Positions 1 to 6,733 of a stretch of DNA of 9,842 nt are shown here, piece by piece. The DNA is from Avoscillospira sp045589035 (GTDB taxonomy: Bacteria; Bacillota; Clostridia; Oscillospirales; Oscillospiraceae). Each line of letters starts with the position of its first letter. Positions within the stretch are counted from its first letter, which is position 1. The position numbers and the translations under genes are program-made. The stretch lies in contig JAZNFJ010000003.1 in the NCBI GenBank assembly GCA_045589035.1, positions 1 to 9,842 on the forward strand. Direction: 5' to 3'. The notes beneath the pieces are model-generated. The model searched no databases. It saw only the letters and a program-made list of their open reading frames with translations, and was not told where the DNA came from.

Positions 1-924
1 ATCCGTCAGGGCATTTTCCCAGGACTTGGACAGCTGATTGTATGCCCAGGTGAACATCTTTTTGCCCGGGGACACATGATGGTCCGCCACATGGACCACA
101 CCGGTTTCCTTGCCGTGGTCATAGCCGCCGAAGAAGTCATAATCGGAAGCAGCAGCAAAATAGGAAGTGGCTTCTCTGGTGTTTTTGTGCCAGGAGATAT
201 CTCTGGGTTCTTCCATGGGAATGCCATTGAAGACCCCGTTGCCGGCAATGGGGTAGGTGGTCCGGGATTTGAGATAGTGGAAGTTTACATAACGCACATC
301 CTGTGGGAAGAAAATCTGATAATCCTCATTGACCGCCACGGCTGTATTTTCCCACCAGAGGAAGGACCGTTCCGTATCCGTGCGGTTATACAGCCGCATT
401 CTGGTTTCAAAGAAACTCTCGCCGGGGCGCAGGACAATACCCACCATGCCCTTCATCCGATCCATAGGCTCATGCTCCGACAGCCAGCAAACGGCAGAGC
501 CGTCTTCCAGTTCCCGGGTGGTAAAATCACAGGCCATAAAGCCGGAAGCCCGGTGATGGAAAGGCCAGTTGAACTCAATGCCGCCGGAGATCCACGACCC
601 CAACGCACCGATGAGGGCAGGCTTGATGACATGCTGCTTATAGAACATGTCCACCCCGGCTTTTTTATCGTAGGCAGAATAGACCCTGCCGCCAATTTCC
701 GGCAAAATCTCAATTTTCAGGTATTCATTTTCCAGCGTGACTACGGTGTATTCTTTCTCAATCTTCTCCTCCCGGTTGACCTGCATGACCACTTTGTTGG
801 GGTAGGGATTACCGGAACTTCTCTGGTGGACCCGGTTTTCCGCAAACATGGGCAGTTCTTCTGCCGCAGGCTCCGGATAAGTGGGAATGACCAGTTTGCC
901 GACGGAAATTTTCACTTTTTCCAT
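1..924 (-). CDS. DUF5107 domain protein, N-terminal part (3' end beyond window)
   Basis: An open frame runs from an ATG at 924 to the left edge without a stop, giving 308 residues of a protein that continues outside the window. The start is set by an AAAGAGGTG ribosome binding site at 931-939, six bases upstream. I recognise the DUF5107 family from ENEYLKIEILPEIGGRVYSA (residues 65-84), WISGGIEFNWPFHH (111-124), FLWWENTAVAVNE (188-200) and GVVHVADHHVSPGKK (275-289). Family members are usually around 1000-1100 residues with a galactose-mutarotase-like beta-sandwich first and TPR repeats after it, so about two thirds is missing here. The biochemical role of the family is unsettled; carbohydrate binding or processing is likely from the fold. 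No signal peptide is visible, so it is probably cytoplasmic. It is divergent from an AraC regulator that is followed by an aldose epimerase, which supports a sugar-related job. Family call sure, function unknown. Confidence 0.88.
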   Translation of the reverse strand, partial: MEKVKISVGKLVIPTYPEPAAEELPMFAENRVHQRSSGNPYPNKVVMQVNREEKIEKEYTVVTLENEYLKIEILPEIGGRVYSAYDKKAGVDMFYKQHVIKPALIGALGSWISGGIEFNWPFHHRASGFMACDFTTRELEDGSAVCWLSEHEPMDRMKGMVGIVLRPGESFFETRMRLYNRTDTERSFLWWENTAVAVNEDYQIFFPQDVRYVNFHYLKSRTTYPIAGNGVFNGIPMEEPRDISWHKNTREATSYFAAASDYDFFGGYDHGKETGVVHVADHHVSPGKKMFTWAYNQLSKSWENALTD

Positions 925-960
925 TTGTGGCACCTCTTTACTTTTATATTATTTTATTAT

Positions 961-989
961 ATTATAGTAGAAAGTTTTTCGTTTTACAG
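961..989 (-). promoter_or_regulatory. Predicted promoter of the DUF5107 gene
   Basis: Read on the minus strand, a perfect TATAAT (961-966) is preceded by a 17-base spacer and a poor -35 hexamer CTGTAA (984-989). A second TATAAT overlaps at 956-961. Transcription would begin near 954, leaving about 30 bases of leader. A perfect -10 with a weak -35 fits a promoter that needs an activator, and direct repeats lie just upstream of it. Confidence 0.55.
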
Positions 990-1012
990 GCATATTCTTA
1001 CTTTCTTTTTAT
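983..1012 (+). promoter_or_regulatory. Possible promoter of the AraC-family gene
   Basis: TTTACA (983-988) and TTTTAT (1007-1012), 18 bases apart, could drive the regulator with a leader of about 20 bases. The -35 box nearly coincides with the -35 of the opposing promoter, so the two would compete for polymerase. The -10 match is only 4 of 6, so this is tentative. Confidence 0.3.
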
Positions 1013-1025
1013 CTAATCTTACTTT
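996..1025. promoter_or_regulatory. Direct repeat TCTTACTTT x2, candidate AraC-family operator
   Basis: The nonamer TCTTACTTT occurs at 996-1004 and again at 1017-1025, exactly 21 bases (two helical turns) apart; the flanks extend the match to 12 of 14 positions. AraC-family proteins typically bind two direct half-sites on one DNA face with this phasing. The proximal copy sits about six bases upstream of the weak -35 of the DUF5107 promoter, suited to activation. The distal copy lies at the start of the regulator's transcript, suited to autorepression. The A/T-rich context makes chance repeats more likely, so this is an inference. Confidence 0.45.
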
Positions 1026-1039
1026 TTAGGGGGTGACTT

Positions 1040-1810
1040 ATGCTGACCCTGCCAACCAACATCCTTTGCGGCAGTTTTGACAGCCGCAAGTTTTGGGATC
1101 TGGAATACTCCCCCAAGCGCACCGTGCAGCTGTATGAAATTGAATTTTTCACAGAGGACGGTTTTTTCGTCTATGCAGACGACAAGGTCTTTCCCATCCG
1201 CAAACACCACATGCAGATCAAGCATCCCGGGCAGGTCTGCCACAGCCGGCTTCCCTTCCGCACCATGTTTTTGAAGTTCCACGCAGAGGGAGAACTGGCA
1301 GAGCGGTTAAGCCATGCCCCCGAATACTTCCCCTGCTCCGCACCGGAAACTGCCATGGCCCTTTTGCAAAAAATCACCCTGCTCCATGAGCAGGGAGACG
1401 ATTCTCTGGAGCTTTACGGGGCATTGCTGTCTTTCCTGCAGCTGGTATTGCAGGATGCCGACGGTCATAACCGGGATCCGAAAGCGGTGGCCTGTGCCAA
1501 AACCTTCATGGAAGCCAATTTCGCCCAAGGTATCACCTTGGAAGACATTGCAAGATCCGTAAACCTCAGCCCCATCTATTTCCACAATGTATTTTCCAAA
1601 ACCACCGGCATGTCCCCCCATGAATATCTGACCCGCCTGCGGATCAATGAAAGCAAAAGGCGGCTGTGGAACAGCGATGTTCCCATCAGCCGGATTGCGG
1701 AGGACTGCGGCTTCGGCTGCCAGCAGTATTTCAGCCGCGTATTCAAAAAACAGACCGGCATGACCCCGGGTCAGTATCGCCGGACAGCCTATCACAATTA
1801 TCTACGGTAA
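1040..1810 (+). CDS. AraC-family transcriptional regulator
   Basis: A 256-residue regulator whose ATG is preceded by an AGGGGGTGA ribosome binding site (1028-1036). The C-terminal part, residues about 148-250, is the double helix-turn-helix of the AraC/XylS family. The first helix-turn-helix is around ITLEDIARSVNLSPIYFHNVFSK, and the second ends in the family signature FSRVFKKQTGMTPGQYRR (231-248). The N-terminal part (1-110) looks like the beta-rich cupin-type sensor domain of sugar-responsive members, though I cannot name the ligand. Length is usual for the family. It is divergent from the DUF5107 gene and 12 bases upstream of an aldose-epimerase-like gene, with which it is probably co-transcribed. 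The likely job is sugar-dependent activation of the divergent gene, with autoregulation through the repeats at 996-1025. Family assignment is firm; target and ligand are inferred. Confidence 0.93.
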   Translation: MLTLPTNILCGSFDSRKFWDLEYSPKRTVQLYEIEFFTEDGFFVYADDKVFPIRKHHMQIKHPGQVCHSRLPFRTMFLKFHAEGELAERLSHAPEYFPCSAPETAMALLQKITLLHEQGDDSLELYGALLSFLQLVLQDADGHNRDPKAVACAKTFMEANFAQGITLEDIARSVNLSPIYFHNVFSKTTGMSPHEYLTRLRINESKRRLWNSDVPISRIAEDCGFGCQQYFSRVFKKQTGMTPGQYRRTAYHNYLR

Positions 1811-1822
1811 AGGACGAACACT

Positions 1823-2743
1823 ATGGAACAGATCATCTCCCTCACCTGCGGTCAGATGGCCGCAAAGATCAATGCCAGCCGCGGCGCCAATTGCATCAGC
1901 CTGCGGCATGAAGACCACAAAGCCGCTATTTTACGGGAGCCGGACTATGAAAAAGGCATCGACAACCCCTATCTCTACGGCATGCCCATTCTCTTCCCTG
2001 TCAACCGCATCGCAGGCGGCAAATTCACCTTTGAAGGACGGGATTACCATTTCCCCATCAACGAACCAAACACCGGCTGCCACCTTCACGGCATTGTCCA
2101 CGAAACACCCTTTGAAGTTGTAAAACAAACCGAAAATGAAGCTGTTTTCCGGCTGATAGTGGCAGAACGAGAAGGTTTCCCCCACGGCCACACCATTGAA
2201 CTTTCCTATTTATTGAAAGAAACCGGGCTTTCCATCACCGCCGCCGTCACTAACCATTCAGCGCAGAATATGCCCTGTTTTCTGGGCTATCACACCACCT
2301 TCCGGGTACCCTTTGTGGATGGTTCCAACCCCAAAAACATCTATGTTCTGGCTGATGTGAGCCATCTGGTGGAGCGAAATATGGAAAACTATCTGCCCAC
2401 AGGCAGGATTTTGCCTGATGATGAACACACCACCGAGATGCAAAAGGGCATCTTCCCTGCTCTGAAGCTGCCCATGAGCCGCCACTACCGCAGTTTCGGC
2501 GAAAACCGCATCCAACTGATCGACAACGAAAAGAGCCTGAAAGTGGTCTACAAAAACAGCCCGGACCTTGCGTGGCGGCTGTTCTACAACGGCAATGCCG
2601 ATGAATACATCTGTCTGGAGCCTCAGACCTGCATGGTCAACTGCCAGAATCTGGACTACGATCCCGCTTTCAGCGGCTTTGCCTTTATCGCCCCCGGTGA
2701 AACGAAGAAATACACCTCCGAAATTCGGTTGGAAGCCTTGTAA
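1823..2743 (+). CDS. Aldose 1-epimerase (GalM) family protein
   Basis: A 306-residue protein with the galactose-mutarotase fold, predicted to interconvert alpha and beta anomers of an aldose in the cytoplasm. Family features in order are FPVNRI (58-63), in place of the usual G/N-R-I/V sugar-binding turn, HLHG (87-90), which supplies a candidate catalytic His, GYHTTF with the second His (H157), and CLEPQT with the catalytic Glu (E266). Length matches the family. The ATG follows AAGGA (1810-1814) and lies 12 bases after the AraC-family stop, so the two form an operon. Members of this broad family can act on sugars other than galactose or on sugar phosphates, and the substrate cannot be read from the sequence. 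No gal genes are nearby. The DUF5107 gene across the divergent promoter encodes a protein of the same general fold, so the locus may handle a single glycan or sugar. Confidence 0.87.
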   Translation: MEQIISLTCGQMAAKINASRGANCISLRHEDHKAAILREPDYEKGIDNPYLYGMPILFPVNRIAGGKFTFEGRDYHFPINEPNTGCHLHGIVHETPFEVVKQTENEAVFRLIVAEREGFPHGHTIELSYLLKETGLSITAAVTNHSAQNMPCFLGYHTTFRVPFVDGSNPKNIYVLADVSHLVERNMENYLPTGRILPDDEHTTEMQKGIFPALKLPMSRHYRSFGENRIQLIDNEKSLKVVYKNSPDLAWRLFYNGNADEYICLEPQTCMVNCQNLDYDPAFSGFAFIAPGETKKYTSEIRLEAL

Positions 2744-2758
2744 ATTCTGAACTTTTTG

Positions 2759-2777
2759 TGAAGTCCTTGACACTTCA
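2759..2777. promoter_or_regulatory. Dyad TGAAGT-N7-ACTTCA over the -35 box, candidate operator
   Basis: TGAAGT (2759-2764) and ACTTCA (2772-2777) are perfect inverted arms separated by seven bases, and a further G.T pair extends them. The spacer and right arm contain the -35 hexamer TTGACA. A repressor bound here would cover the -35 of the exporter promoter. It could instead be a weak hairpin after the epimerase gene, but no U-run follows it. Confidence 0.35.
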
Positions 2778-2795
2778 TTTGCATCGTTCTATCAT
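2767..2795 (+). promoter_or_regulatory. Promoter of the ABC exporter operon
   Basis: A perfect TTGACA (2767-2772), a 17-base spacer and TATCAT (2790-2795, 5 of 6 to consensus) form a strong housekeeping-type promoter. Transcription would begin near 2802, leaving a leader of less than 20 bases that is little more than the ribosome binding site. Confidence 0.72.
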
Positions 2796-2803
2796 AGACA
2801 GAT

Positions 2804-2813
2804 AAAGGAGGAG
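2804..2813 (+). promoter_or_regulatory. Ribosome binding site fixing a GTG start
   Basis: AAAGGAGGAG lies five bases before GTG at 2819. No ATG in this frame is similarly placed, so the site decides that the exporter's first gene starts with GTG. Confidence 0.8.
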
Positions 2814-2818
2814 TATCC

Positions 2819-4555
2819 GTGATCAAACAGCTTCTGCCCTGTCTGGGCAAATACAAAAGGGATGCCATCCTTGCACCCATTTTCATTACGCTGGAAGTGG
2901 TGCTGGACATCCTTATTCCCCTGCTCATGGCTGATCTCATCGACTTCGGCATCGACATGGGCAATATGAACTACATTCTCAAGTGCGGTCTGGCACTGGT
3001 CCTGATGTGCGCCATTTCCCTGGTGTTTGGCGCTTTGTCCGGCAGAAGTGCCGCCATCGCCTCCACCGGCTTCGGCAAAAACCTACGGCAGACCCTCTAC
3101 CACAAGGTGCAGGAATTTTCCTTCTCCAACATCGATAAGTTTTCCTCTGCCTCCATCGTCACCCGTCTGACCACCGATGTGAGCCGCATTCAGGAAGCCT
3201 TTATGATGATCATCCGCATTGCGGTCCGCGCACCTGTCATGCTCATTTTGTCCGTGGTGGCATCCTACCGCATCAACAAGGAACTGGCCAGTGTGTTCCT
3301 GTGGGTCCTGCCCTTGCTTGCCATCACCTTCGCCACCATCATGATCACAGTCCACCCCCTGTTCCGCAAGGGTTTTAAGGTTCTGGACCGGCTCAATCAG
3401 GTGGTGCAGGAAAATGTCCGCGGCATTCGCGTGGTCAAGACCTTCGTCCGTAAGGACCACGAAATTGAGAAGTTCAAGGAGCCTTCCGGCGGTCTGTTCA
3501 AGCTGTTCCGCAAGGCCGATACCATCATTGCCTTCAACTCTCCCGCTATGAATCTGGCTTCCGCCATCTGTATTCTGGCCATTTCCTGGCTGGGTGCGCG
3601 GATCATCGTCACCACCGGCGGTACAGAAATGTCCACCGGCGATCTCATGAGCATGCTGACCTATGTGCTGCAGATGCTGATGAATCTGATGATGCTCTCC
3701 ATGATCACCATGATGCTGGTTCTCTCCCGGGCTTCTGTGGAGCGCGTGTGTGAACTGCTGCAGGAACAGCCGGACATCCGCAACCCCGAACATCCTGTGA
3801 CGGAGGTTGCCGACGGTTCCATTACCTTTGAAAATGCCCGTTTTTCCTATGCCCGAGATGCCCAGCGGCCGGTGCTGGACAATGTCAACATCTCCATCGC
3901 CGCCGGTGAAACCATCGGTATCTTAGGCGGCACCGGCTCCAGTAAGTCCAGTCTGGTGCAGCTGATTCCCCGCCTGTACGATGTGCAGGAAGGTGCTGTG
4001 AAAGTGGGCGGTGTGGATGTCCGGGACTATGACCTGCAGACCCTCCGGGATGCCGTTTCCATGGTGCTGCAGAAGAATGTCCTGTTCTCCGGCACCATCA
4101 AAGATAATCTCCGTTGGGGCGACCCCAATGCCACCGACGAAGATATGGAGCGGGTTTGCAAGCTGGCCCAGGCCGACGGCTTCATCCGGGAGTTCCCCGA
4201 TGGCTATGACACGGTCATCGATCAGGGCGGCACCAATGTTTCCGGCGGTCAGCGGCAGCGGCTTTGTATCGCAAGAGCCCTGCTGAAAAAGCCCAAGGTA
4301 CTGATTCTCGACGACTCCACCTCTGCCGTGGACACCCGCACCGATGCGCTGATCCGCCGTGCCTTTGCCGAGGAGATCCCCGATACCACCAAGCTGATCA
4401 TCTCCCAGAGAGTCAGTTCCGTACAGGATGCCGACCACATCCTCATTCTGGACGGCGGCAAGGTCTGCGGCTTCGGTACCCACGAGCAACTGCTGCAGAC
4501 CAGCGATATTTACCGGGAAGTCTATGAGTCCCAGACCAGAAAGGAGGTGGGCTGA
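2819..4555 (+). CDS. ABC exporter subunit 1 (degenerate ATP site half)
   Basis: A 578-residue half-transporter with six predicted membrane helices in residues about 15-300, then a nucleotide-binding domain from about 333. NBD motifs are Walker A GGTGSSKSS (370-378), Q-loop Q418, signature VSGGQ (474-478), Walker B LILDD (495-499) and H-loop region ISQR (528-531). Three key positions are non-canonical: the last Walker A glycine is serine (S375), the catalytic Glu is Asp (D499) and the H-loop His is Gln (Q530), while the signature is intact. This is the pattern of the degenerate half of heterodimeric type IV exporters such as BmrC/BmrD, LmrC/LmrD and TM287/TM288. It starts at GTG with a strong ribosome binding site, and its TGA overlaps the next ATG by one base (TGATG), so the two subunits are translationally coupled. 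Likely cargo is a drug, lipid or peptide; the sequence does not say which. Confidence 0.94.
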   Translation: MIKQLLPCLGKYKRDAILAPIFITLEVVLDILIPLLMADLIDFGIDMGNMNYILKCGLALVLMCAISLVFGALSGRSAAIASTGFGKNLRQTLYHKVQEFSFSNIDKFSSASIVTRLTTDVSRIQEAFMMIIRIAVRAPVMLILSVVASYRINKELASVFLWVLPLLAITFATIMITVHPLFRKGFKVLDRLNQVVQENVRGIRVVKTFVRKDHEIEKFKEPSGGLFKLFRKADTIIAFNSPAMNLASAICILAISWLGARIIVTTGGTEMSTGDLMSMLTYVLQMLMNLMMLSMITMMLVLSRASVERVCELLQEQPDIRNPEHPVTEVADGSITFENARFSYARDAQRPVLDNVNISIAAGETIGILGGTGSSKSSLVQLIPRLYDVQEGAVKVGGVDVRDYDLQTLRDAVSMVLQKNVLFSGTIKDNLRWGDPNATDEDMERVCKLAQADGFIREFPDGYDTVIDQGGTNVSGGQRQRLCIARALLKKPKVLILDDSTSAVDTRTDALIRRAFAEEIPDTTKLIISQRVSSVQDADHILILDGGKVCGFGTHEQLLQTSDIYREVYESQTRKEVG

Positions 4556-6459
4556 TGCCTCCTGCACCGAAAGGCGCCTCCCATGGCCCTGTGAATTTCC
4601 GTTCCTTAAAAAAAGATACGGTCAAGCGGCTGCTGGGTACATTGAAACCCTACACCTGGCAGCTGATCGTGGTGTGCATCTGCATTGTGGCATCCGCGCT
4701 GACCTCCACTATGACCATGACCTACACGGAGAAGATCATCGACGGCTTCATCAAGCCCATGATGCTCAGCGGTTCCGGAGATTTTTCCGAGCTGTGGAAG
4801 ATCATCATGGAAATGGCAGTTCTTTTTGGCATCAGCATCGTTGCCACCGCCGTACAGGGCATCGTCATGGCCACGGTTTCCCAGGGTGTTCTGCGGAACC
4901 TCCGCAACGATATGTTCACCCACCTGCAGACTCTTCCCATCCGCTATTTTGACACCCATGTTTTTGGCGAGACCATGAGCCACTTCACCAACGACACGGA
5001 CACCCTGCGGCAGATGCTCTCCCAGAGTATCCCCCAGCTGCTGTCCTCTTTCATGACCATTCTGACGGTGTTCGTCGCCATGGTGCTGAACAATGTGATT
5101 TTGACGGTTTTCGTCATCCTCACCATCTTCATCATGCTGCTGGTGGTGGGCAAGATCGGCGGCAACTCCGCCAGGTTCTTCTCCGCCCAGCAGAAATCCC
5201 TGGCAGATGTCAATGGCTACATTGAGGAAATGGTTTCCGGTCAGAAGGTCATCAAGGTCTTCTGCCATGAGGAAGCCTCCAAAAAGGAATTTGACGAAAA
5301 AAACGAAAATCTGCGGCAGAATGCCAAGCAGGCCAACACCTTCGCCAATATCCTTATGCCTATCATGGCACAGCTGGGCAACCTGCAGTATGTGCTCATC
5401 GCCATTCTGGGCGGTGCCATGGCAGTTTTCTCCAAGGAAGCCCTCATCACCCTCGGCGGTCTGGCGGCTTTCCTGACCCTCAGCAAGAGTTTCACTCGCC
5501 CTGTGACCATGATCTCCCAGCAGATGAATGCAGTCATCATGGCCCTTGCAGGCGCGGAGCGAATCTTTACATTGCTGGATGAAAAGCCCGAAGCCGACGA
5601 CGGCTATGTGACACTGGTCAATGCGGTGGAAGCCGAAGACGGCACCTTGACGGAAACCGACAGCCGCACCGGCATCTGGGCATGGAAGCACCCCCACGAA
5701 GACGGCACTTTGACCTACACCAAGGTCACCGGTGATGTGCGGATGTTTGAAGTGGACTTTGCCTATGTGGAAGATAAGCTGGTGCTGCAGGATGTGAGCC
5801 TTTACGCCAAGCCCGGACAGAAGATCGCCTTTGTGGGCGCAACCGGCGCCGGCAAGACCACCATCACCAACTTGATCAACCGCTTCAACGACATTGACGA
5901 CGGCAAGATCCGCTACGACGGCATCAACATCAACAAAATTAAAAAGAGTGATCTCCGCCGCTCTCTGGGTGTGGTTTTGCAGGATGTGAACCTCTTCACC
6001 GGCACGGTCATGGAAAACATCCGCTACGGCAAACTGGATGCCACCGATGAAGAATGCATCGAAGCCGCCAAGCTGGCCTATGCCCATGATTTCATCACCC
6101 GTCTGCCCCAGGGCTATGATACGATCCTTTCCGGTGATGGCTCCGGCCTGAGCCAGGGTCAGCGACAGCTGATCTCCATTGCCAGAGCCGCCGTGGCAGA
6201 TCCTCCTGTGATGATTTTGGATGAAGCCACTTCTTCCATCGATACCCGCACGGAAGCCATTGTCCAACGGGGTATGGACCGGCTCATGCAGGGCAGAACG
6301 GTCTTCGTCATTGCCCACCGACTCAGTACCATTATGAACTCCAATGCCATTATGGTTCTGGACCACGGAAAGGTCATTGAACGGGGCGACCACGATGATC
6401 TCATGGCACAGAAGGGCACTTACTATCAGCTCTACACCGGCGTATTTGAACTGGAATAA
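4555..6459 (+). CDS. ABC exporter subunit 2 (catalytic half)
   Basis: A 634-residue half-transporter, partner of the preceding gene. The ATG overlaps the previous stop and is served by AAAGGAGGT (around 4540-4547) inside that gene. Six membrane helices lie within residues about 33-325, and the NBD starts near 396. Walker A GATGAGKTT (428-436), Walker B MILDE (553-557) with catalytic E557, and H-loop H588 are canonical. The signature is LSQGQ (532-536) instead of LSGGQ. A linker insert of about 50 residues (346-394, with DGTLTETDSRTGIWAWKHPH) separates the membrane domain from the NBD; I believe it recurs in Clostridia relatives. The N-terminal extension (1-20) is hydrophilic. In the heterodimer this subunit's Walker A, Glu and His pair with the partner's good signature to make the hydrolytic site. 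A terminator follows five bases after the stop. Confidence 0.94.
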   Translation: MPPAPKGASHGPVNFRSLKKDTVKRLLGTLKPYTWQLIVVCICIVASALTSTMTMTYTEKIIDGFIKPMMLSGSGDFSELWKIIMEMAVLFGISIVATAVQGIVMATVSQGVLRNLRNDMFTHLQTLPIRYFDTHVFGETMSHFTNDTDTLRQMLSQSIPQLLSSFMTILTVFVAMVLNNVILTVFVILTIFIMLLVVGKIGGNSARFFSAQQKSLADVNGYIEEMVSGQKVIKVFCHEEASKKEFDEKNENLRQNAKQANTFANILMPIMAQLGNLQYVLIAILGGAMAVFSKEALITLGGLAAFLTLSKSFTRPVTMISQQMNAVIMALAGAERIFTLLDEKPEADDGYVTLVNAVEAEDGTLTETDSRTGIWAWKHPHEDGTLTYTKVTGDVRMFEVDFAYVEDKLVLQDVSLYAKPGQKIAFVGATGAGKTTITNLINRFNDIDDGKIRYDGININKIKKSDLRRSLGVVLQDVNLFTGTVMENIRYGKLDATDEECIEAAKLAYAHDFITRLPQGYDTILSGDGSGLSQGQRQLISIARAAVADPPVMILDEATSSIDTRTEAIVQRGMDRLMQGRTVFVIAHRLSTIMNSNAIMVLDHGKVIERGDHDDLMAQKGTYYQLYTGVFELE

Positions 6460-6463
6460 CACA

Positions 6464-6490
6464 AAAAGGCCACCCGATGGGTGGTCTTTT
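6464..6490. terminator. Bidirectional intrinsic terminator
   Basis: A 12-base-pair stem (6464-6475 with 6479-6490, including one G.T pair) closes a GAT loop. The plus strand ends in TCTTTTCC. The minus strand reads through the same stem into CCTTTTTGT. It therefore stops both the exporter operon (stop at 6459) and the small minus-strand gene that ends at 6494. Confidence 0.85.
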
Positions 6491-6493
6491 CCG

Positions 6494-6658
6494 TTAATCT
6501 TCCGCTTCCATATACAATTCTTCTGCCTTCTGCTGACCTTCTTTCAGAATATCCTTTGCCTGTCCATAGTTCTGCTCCTCCATCACTTCAAGGGCAGTTG
6601 TTACACTTTGAAACAGGGACAGATACATTTTCTTATAAATTACCTCATATTCTTCCAT
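6494..6658 (-). CDS. Small conserved-looking protein, 54 residues, unknown function
   Basis: A short reading frame from ATG at 6658 to TAA at 6496-6494. Its support comes from its signals: GGAGGTT at 6665-6671 sits six bases upstream of the ATG, a TTGACA/TATATT promoter with a 17-base spacer lies further upstream, and a terminator begins four bases after the stop. The protein begins MEEYEVIYKKMYLSLFQ and ends KAEELYMEAED. It is acidic, rich in Glu, Gln and Lys, without Cys or Pro, without a signal peptide or membrane helix, and should fold as two amphipathic helices split near NYGQ (30-33), resembling a single TPR-like helical hairpin. Similar small proteins occur, to my recollection, as hypotheticals in Clostridia, but I cannot name a family. 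It is divergent from a small HTH regulator. It probably acts by binding another protein; function unknown. Confidence 0.75.
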   Translation of the reverse strand: MEEYEVIYKKMYLSLFQSVTTALEVMEEQNYGQAKDILKEGQQKAEELYMEAED

Positions 6659-6664
6659 GCCGTT

Positions 6665-6671
6665 AACCTCC
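6665..6671 (-). promoter_or_regulatory. Ribosome binding site of the 54-residue gene
   Basis: GGAGGTT on the minus strand, six bases before the ATG at 6658. Its near-perfect match to the 16S anti-SD is a main reason to accept this very short gene. Confidence 0.8.
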
Positions 6672-6687
6672 ATTCACTTTATCTTAA

Positions 6688-6716
6688 AATATAGCCCGAT
6701 TATGGGCAATTGTCAA
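6688..6716 (-). promoter_or_regulatory. Strong promoter of the 54-residue gene
   Basis: On the minus strand TTGACA (6711-6716) is followed by exactly 17 bases and TATATT (6688-6693). Transcription would start near 6681, giving a leader of about 23 bases that contains the ribosome binding site. No other minus-strand gene could use it. Confidence 0.75.
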
Positions 6717-6733
6717 TATACCGACACCCCTGT

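Noticed and set aside
76..1029. A 317-residue plus-strand open frame opposite the DUF5107 gene
   Set aside because: The minus strand encodes a clearly recognisable DUF5107 protein with promoter and ribosome binding site. The plus-strand frame also runs through the A/T-rich intergenic region and both promoters.
3083..3793. A 236-residue minus-strand frame antisense to exporter subunit 1
   Set aside because: It has no ribosome binding site or motif and a His/Gln/Gly/Asp-rich composition typical of antisense shadows.
4606..6462. A 618-residue open frame on the minus strand, antisense to almost all of exporter subunit 2
   Set aside because: The plus-strand frame has clear ABC motifs and a coupled start. 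The antisense product is low-complexity (His, Gly, Asp and Gln rich), has no family motif, and is the usual by-product of C-ending codon bias.
6344..6694. A 116-residue plus-strand frame crossing the end of subunit 2, the terminator and the small minus-strand gene
   Set aside because: It reads through a strong terminator and overlaps two better-supported genes. It has no ribosome binding site.
6711..6726. TGTC-N8-GACA inverted repeat
   Set aside because: The arms are only four bases and one is part of the minus-strand -35 hexamer, so chance is a sufficient explanation.
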